Source of the DNA: Cyclina sinensis
Lineage: Eukaryota; Mollusca; Bivalvia; Venerida; Veneridae
Direction: 5' to 3'
Assembly (NCBI GenBank): GCA_012932295.1
Contig: JAAONU010000002.1
Span: 19,313,770 to 19,377,769, forward strand
Length of the DNA stretch: 64,000 nucleotides
The position numbers and the translations under genes are program-made. The notes below the pieces were generated by a model. It saw only the letters and a program-made list of their open reading frames with translations. It ran no database searches and had not been told where the DNA came from. Position 1 is the stretch's first letter. Every line of letters begins with the position of its first letter. This document shows positions 58,693-64,000 of this stretch, in pieces.

Positions 58693-60270
58693 ACAAGAGG
58701 GCCATGATGGCCCTGTACCGCTCACCTGAGTATGACTGCTTTTAACAAAGTTGCTATGGACCTGGTTCATTGACCCGAGATGACCCATATTTGAACTTGA
58801 CCTAGAAATTATTGAAACAATCTCTTTGACAAATTTCCAGGATATTTGGACTGAAAAAGTAGCATCAAGAGTGTTAACAAGGTTTCTCGATATTTAGGCT
58901 CTGTGATCTAGTTATTTAACGACCCCAAATAACCCATATCCAAACTTGAGCTACAAATCATCAAAACAACCTATTTGACAAATTTCCAGGACATTTGGAC
59001 TTAAAATGTAGCCTCTAGAGTGTTTACAAAGTTTTTCCATATTTGGGCTCTGTGACCTAGTTTTTGACCCAAGATGACCCATACTCCAACTTGAGCTAGA
59101 AATAATAAAAAAAACCTGTCTGACAAATTTCCAGGATATTTGGACTGAAAATGTAACCTCTGGAGTGTTAAAAAGTTTTTTACATATTTGTACCCTGTGA
59201 CCTGGTTTTTGATACCAGATAACCCATATCCAAATCTGAGCTAGAAATTATTGAAACAACCTTTCTGACAAATTTCAAGGACATTTGGACTAAAAATGTA
59301 ACCTCTAGAGCTTTTACAAGGTTTTTCTACTTTCGGGCTCTGTGACCTAGTTTTTGACCCCAGAGAACCTATATTCAAAACTGAGCTAGAAATCATCCAT
59401 AGAATCTTTCTGACAAATTTCCAGGTTATTTGGACTGAAAATGCTACCTTTAGAATATTAACAAGGTTTTTCCATATTTGGACTCTGTGACCTAGTTTTT
59501 GACCCCAGATGACCCATACTCGAACCTGATCTAGAAATCCTCAAGGCAATTTTTCTGACAAATTTCCAGATTATTTGGGCTGAAAATGTAACCTCAAGAG
59601 TGTTAACAAGATGTTTCTATTTTTGGGCTCTGTGACCTAGTTTTTGAACTAAGATGACCCATATTTGAACTTGAGCTAGAAATCATAGAAGCAACCTTCC
59701 TGACAGATTTCCAGATTATTTGGTCTAAAAAAGTTACCTCTAGAGTGTTAACAAGGTTTTTCAATATTTGGACTCTGTGACCTAGATTTTGACCCCAGAT
59801 GACCTATATTTGAACATGACCTAGAAATCATCAAAGCAACCTTTCTGACAAATTTCAAGATTATTTGGGCTGAAAATGTAACCTCTAGAGTGTTAACAAG
59901 ATTTTTCTATTTTTTGGGCTCTATGACCTAGTTTTTGAACCCAGATGACCCATATTTGAACTTAATTTAGAAATCATCATTAGAACATTTCTGACAAATT
60001 TCCAGGATATTTGGACTGAAAAAGTAGCCCCTAGGGTGTTAACAAGGTTTTTTCTATATTTGGGCTCTGTGACCTAGTTTTCCAACCCTGATAACCCATG
60101 TTCAAACTTGTCTGAGATATTAATGAGACAAACAACCTGATTAAGTTTCATGACAATTGAGGCAAAAATGTGACCACTAGAGTGTTAACAAACCAACTGT
60201 TAATGGACGGACGACAGACAAAAGGTGATCAGAAAAGCTCACTATGTCACTACGTGACAGGTGAGCTAAA
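58693..60270 (+). mobile_element. T1/beta element, complete
   Basis: Head CAAGAGGGCCATGATGGCCC, CGCTCACCTGAGTATGACTG. About ten beta units follow. The tail is AATGGACGGACGACAGACA, AGCTCACTA, hairpin TGTCAC-TAC-GTGACA (60245-60259), GGTGAGCTAAA. The hairpin stem sequence is quite different from other T1 tails. The next element's head follows without a gap. Confidence 0.87.
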
Positions 60271-61942
60271 AACAAGAGGGCCATGATGGCACATAATCGC
60301 TCAACTGCATCCCATTGCTAAGGGGCCATAACTCTGGAACCCATGATGGGATGAGGTTGGTTCAGGAAACAAGATGACCCGTATTCAAACTCCATCTAGA
60401 GATCATCAAGACAAACATTCCACCAAGTGTTCATGCCCTTTGGACAACATAACTGACCCCTAGAGTGTTAACAAGAAAGCCATGATGGCCCTAGATCGCT
60501 CATCTGAATATTTTGGCTGTAGGTTTGCAGTTAAGCAGTATTTCATGTTTTAACTGAAAATATGTAAGTTAAGTAAATTTTATAAATATGTAAAATATCA
60601 GTCAATAAATAAAGGCTCTATGACAGAAAGTAGAAATATCTATCATAAGCTATGGTGACCTTGACCCAGTGACCTAAAACCCTACCCATGGGTAGAGGTC
60701 CATGCAAGGATCCTATATACCGAATATCAAAGATATTGGTCTTTAAATGAAGGCTCTATGAGGTACAGTATATAAACCTATTTTAAGCCATGGTGACCTT
60801 TAACCTAATCTAATAATTCGAAAAAAGCTTGTTTCATACCAAATCTTAGATCTCTTGTGGTTTCTCTTAGGCCTTGTGGTTTCAGACAAGAAGAATTTTA
60901 AAGTTTTACTACATATGCCTATGTAAAATCCATTGACCCCTGGGTAGGGGCCAAATTTGACCCTAGGAGCATAATTTGAACAAACTTGGTAGAGGTCCAC
61001 AAGACAATGCTACATACCAAATCTTAAGGCTCAGAGCCTTGTGTTTTTAGACAAGAAGATTTTTAAAGTTTCACTATATACGCCTATGTAAAATTCATTG
61101 ACCCCCGGGGTGGGGCCAAATTTGACCCCAGGGGCATATTTTGAACAAACATGATTGAGGTCCACTAGCCAATGCTACATACCAAATTTTAAGGCTCAGG
61201 GCCTTGTGGTTTCAGACAAGAGATTTTCAAAGTTTTTCCTTTAAGTTGCCATAGCAACCAGAGTTCTTGGTGGATTTGAATTGTTTGAACAACTTTGGTA
61301 GAGCTTCATGCAAGGAACATCCCAGGCAAGTTTCATCAAATTTGGCTCAGAGGTTTCAGAGGAGATGTCGTTTGAATGAAACTGTTGACGGACGACGGAC
61401 AAAGACCGGTCACAATAGCCCACCATGAGCCAAAGGCTCAGGTGAGCTAACAAGGTAAATATGTGTTTTGACCTGATGAAATATATTGAAATATGATAAA
61501 GACATCATCAAAACATTTTGAAAATTTTTTAAGACATTTCTATGTTTTGACCCTGCGACCAGTTTTCGACACAGATGACCCATATTCGAACTTGACCTAG
61601 ATATTATCAAGGCAGCAGATGACCCATATTTTAACTTGACCTAGATATTATCAAAGCAATGATTCTGACAAATATCCACCACATTTGGAAAGAAAATGTA
61701 GCATCTACAGTGTTAACAAGGTTCATCTATGTTTTGACCCCATGACCTAGTTTTCAGGACCTGATGACCCATATCTGAATTTGTCCTTGACATAATCGAT
61801 ACAGAGATTCTGACAAATGTTCATCACATTTGGAAAGAAATGTAGCCTCTAGGTTTGGTTTTCTATGTTATGACCATGCGACCTAGTTTTACCAGACATT
61901 AAAAGATCCTAAAAACACTCCCTGAGCTAGCAGGTGAGCTAT
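60271..61942 (+). mobile_element. T1/gamma element joined head to tail, hosting a nested T1/alpha
   Basis: Head CAAGAGGGCCATGATGGCAC, CGCTCAACTGCATCCCATTG. A short gamma part precedes the nested element (60472-61450), and gamma units continue after it (AAGGTAAATATGTGTTTTGA). The end is CTGAGCTAGCAGGTGAGCTA at 61923-61942, followed directly by another head. The (GACG)n stretch is missing from this tail. Confidence 0.8.
60472..61450 (+). mobile_element. T1/alpha element nested in gamma
   Basis: Head CAAGAAAGCCATGATGGCCC, CGCTCATCTGAATATTTTGG. Three alpha units, GTTGCCATAGCAACCAGAG, GACGGACGACGGACAAAG, hairpin TGAGCC-AAA-GGCTCA (61426-61440), GGTGAGCTAA. TAACAAG is present at both junctions. 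The host gamma reads GAGTGTTAA / CAAGGTAAATATG. Confidence 0.87.
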
Positions 61943-62600
61943 CAAGAGGGCCATGAAGGCCTTAAATCGCTCACCTGAGTATCATTGCTCAAGTTACAAG
62001 CATCGTTATTGGTTGTTACGGGTGTTCGTTGTTCGCAAGTTTGAATAAGTTTGCAATAAGTTTGAAGACTCTGGGTTCAAAAGTACTCCAAATTTTGAGC
62101 AGAAATAGTTTTACTCTACAGGTCCCTGTGAACTTGACCTTTGGACTCTAAAATAATAGGGTTCTTCTAATACAATTACCCTATAAAGTTTGAAGGCTCT
62201 GGGTGTAAGGATACTACAGTTACTTAGCAGAATTACTTTTCACAGTACAGGTCCCTGGGACCTTGACTTTTGACCTACTAACCCCAAAAATGCTTCTTCT
62301 ATTAAGTAAAAGCAATCATCCTATGAAGATTGAAGGCTCTGGGTGACATGGTACTCCTGTTTTTGAGAGGAAACAGTTTTAACTCTAGAGGTCCCTCTGA
62401 CCTCGACCTTTGACAACTGACCCAAAAAGCAAACGGGATTTTTTCTACTCAATATGGGCAATAAACCTGTGAAGTTTGAAGCCTTTGGGTCAACTGGTAC
62501 TCAGGTTATTGAACAGAAATGAAGTGTGACAGACAGCTGAACAGACACCCATGGGCAGGGCAAAAACAATATGTCTTCACAAGAAGGGCGTGGTTGGGGA
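61943..62600 (+). mobile_element. T1-headed element with a fourth core type (K)
   Basis: Head CAAGAGGGCCATGAAGGCC, CGCTCACCTGAGTATCATTG starts right after the previous tail. The core has about 150-bp units (AAGTTTGAAGGCTCTGGGT; ACAGGTCCCTGTGAACTTG). The end is GACAGACAGCTGAACAGACA, AAACAATATGTCTTC, not the T1 tail, so head and tail types are mixed. Confidence 0.65.
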
Positions 62601-62639
62601 GGGGGAGAAATAACACCGAACAACTGAATGTCTAGCCCT

Positions 62640-63405
62640 TTATTTTTCAGAGCAGCAGATTTTTTAAGTTTTCTCTATATCAGTCTTTGTGTAAAATCAA
62701 ATGACCCCCAGGTGGGGCCAGTTATGACCCCAGGGTCATGATTTGAACAAACTTGGTAGAGGTCCTCTGGACAATGCTACATACCAAATATCTAAGCTGT
62801 ATGCCTTTGGTTTCTGATAAAAAGATTTTAATTTGTTTTCCTATATAACTCTATGTAAAACATGTGGCCTCTGGGGCGGGGCGTTTTTTGACCTAGGGGC
62901 CATGATTTGAACAAAATGCTACATATAAAATATCTAAGCTCTATGCCTTTTGGTTTCTGATGTTAAGATTTTTTACACTTTTTCCTATACAACTCTATGT
63001 AAACAAGTGACCCCCGGGTCAGGGCCTATTTTGACCCAGTGGCAATGATTTGAACAAACTTAGCAGAGGTCTACTAGACAATGCTACACACCAAATATCT
63101 TAACTCTAGGCCTTGTGTTTTCTGACAAGAAGATTTTTAATGATCCAACTTTTAAAATCTGTTTTTAGCTCCAGTGACCCAGAAATGCAATGGACCAGAA
63201 CCATTTGAACAATCTTGTTAGATTTTTATGCAAGGAATGTCCCAGGCAAGTTTCATTAAATTTTGTCCAGTGGTTTCAGAGGAGATGTCATATGAATGAA
63301 AAGTTGATGACGGATGGATGGATGGATGGACAGACGATGCAAGACGGACAAAGACCGATCAGAAAAGCTCACCTTTGGCACTTTCTGCTCAGGTGAGATA
63401 AAAAC
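62640..63405 (+). mobile_element. T1/alpha element, head missing
   Basis: Four to five alpha units, then the standard alpha tail (AATGGACCAGAACCATTTG; GATGGATGGATGGACAGACG; GCTCAGGTGAGATAAAA). The (GACG)n tract has drifted to (GATG)n. Confidence 0.75.
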
Positions 63406-63648
63406 CTTCCACTGTAGTTGTAAATTTGATTTAAGACAGAACCAGTAAAAAAATGTTTACCACATTAAATAAATATATTTAATTAAAAAGACTCTCTAAG
63501 GATTCCAGTCAGTGGAAACTGAATTTTTTTAAATATTCAGCATCATTTACACTACTCTTCTTCAAAGATACAATCATATACTTAATAACAGTTGTAAACA
63601 AAAATTCTTAACTATGATTAATCTCACTAAAACTAAAACTGGAAGTAA
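63406..63648. other. Short spacer
   Basis: AT-rich, nothing recognised. Confidence 0.3.
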
Positions 63649-64000
63649 ACAAGAGAACCATGATGGCCTTGTATCCCTCACCTGAATATGACTGCTTTTA
63701 ACAAAGTTGCTAAGGACCTGGTTAATTGACCCCAGATGACCCATATTCGAACTTGACCTAGAAATTATTGAAACAATCTTTCCTACAAATTTCCAGGTTA
63801 TTTGGACTTAAAATGTAGCCTATAGAGTGCTAACAAGGTTTTTTGATATTTGGGCTCTGTGACCTAGTTTTTGACCCCAGATGACCCATATCAATATTTG
63901 AGCTACAAATCATCAAAACAACCTTTCTGACAAATTTCAAGGACATTTGGACTGAAAATGTAGCCTCCGGAGTGTTTACTAAGTATTTCGGTATTTCGGC
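63649..64000 (+). mobile_element. T1/beta element, runs off the window
   Basis: Head CAAGAGAACCATGATGGCC, CCCTCACCTGAATATGACTG, then at least two beta units up to the window end. Confidence 0.8.

Noticed and set aside
5808..64000. Short repeats at regular distances as CRISPR-like arrays
   Set aside because: Units are 105-170 bp, diverged, contiguous and in a eukaryotic setting, so they are satellites and not repeat-spacer arrays.

Overview
The window looks like AT-rich, gene-poor repeat DNA from a bivalve mollusc (inference). The reasons are Tc1 and L1-type transposon relics, tRNA-headed SINE-like repeats, no operon-like gene packing, and above all dozens of elements that start CAAGAGGGCCATGATGGCCC and end ...CTCAGGTGAGCTAA. 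I recall that motif as very abundant in clam genomes, and the layout resembles the bivalve 'pearl' elements and Helentron-derived HINEs. No intact host gene is visible. Every coding segment I can recognise is broken.

Naming used below. 'T1 elements' have a 5' head of CAAG plus a hairpin (AGGGCCATGATGGCCCT) plus CGCTCACCTGAG. Their 3' tail is a (GACG)n-rich stretch plus a hairpin plus GGTGAGCTAA, so CTCACCTGAG in the head is inverted in the tail. T1 cores are tandem arrays: alpha (about 165 bp, TAGAGGTCCACTAGACAATG), beta (about 145 bp, TGACCTAGTTTTTGACCCC), gamma (TGGAAAGAAAATGTAGCC) and G (AGTAGGTCAGTAGGTCAAAA). 'D elements' start CAAGAGCC...GCTCGACTTTTTC and end GAAAAAGTCGAGCT. 'E elements' start CAAGAACTGTCATTG...ATGCCCCC and end GGGGGCATAA. 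D and E cores are rich in AGGTCA half-sites.

Layout. 0.6-1.5 kb: Tc1 transposase relic. 1.8-2.06 kb: SINE-like repeat. 2.8-3.85 kb: satellite with oestrogen-response-element-like palindromes. 4.3-5.8 kb: small DNA-transposon pieces. 5.8-14.3 kb: T1 elements carrying a 3.52 kb tandem duplication. 14.7-16.7 kb: a complete D element hosting a T1/beta element. 17-28.6 kb: nested T1 elements and fragments. 28.6-31.1 kb: 5'-truncated L1-type LINE. 31.8-34.8 kb: T1/alpha. 35.4-38.9 kb: decayed gene of an uncharacterised transposon-like family with a 719-bp tandem duplication. 39-41.3 kb: D elements. 44.0-45.2 kb: a TIR element with a probable 8-bp target duplication. 45.3 kb: a candidate exon. 47.2-47.75 kb, minus strand: a phosphodiesterase-type endonuclease domain that ends at a stop codon, as in Helentron proteins. 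48-64 kb: T1, D and E elements nested up to four levels deep or joined head to tail.

The most interesting signal is a modular family of probable rolling-circle (Helentron-like) non-autonomous elements. Sequence changes while the end plan stays: head hairpin, short inverted subterminal repeat, tail hairpin. Cores are swapped between heads and tails, tail hairpin stems covary between copies, several insertions have clean edges in recognisable host repeats, and some copies sit head to tail. The endonuclease relic may be what remains of an autonomous partner. No Rep or helicase domain is visible here.
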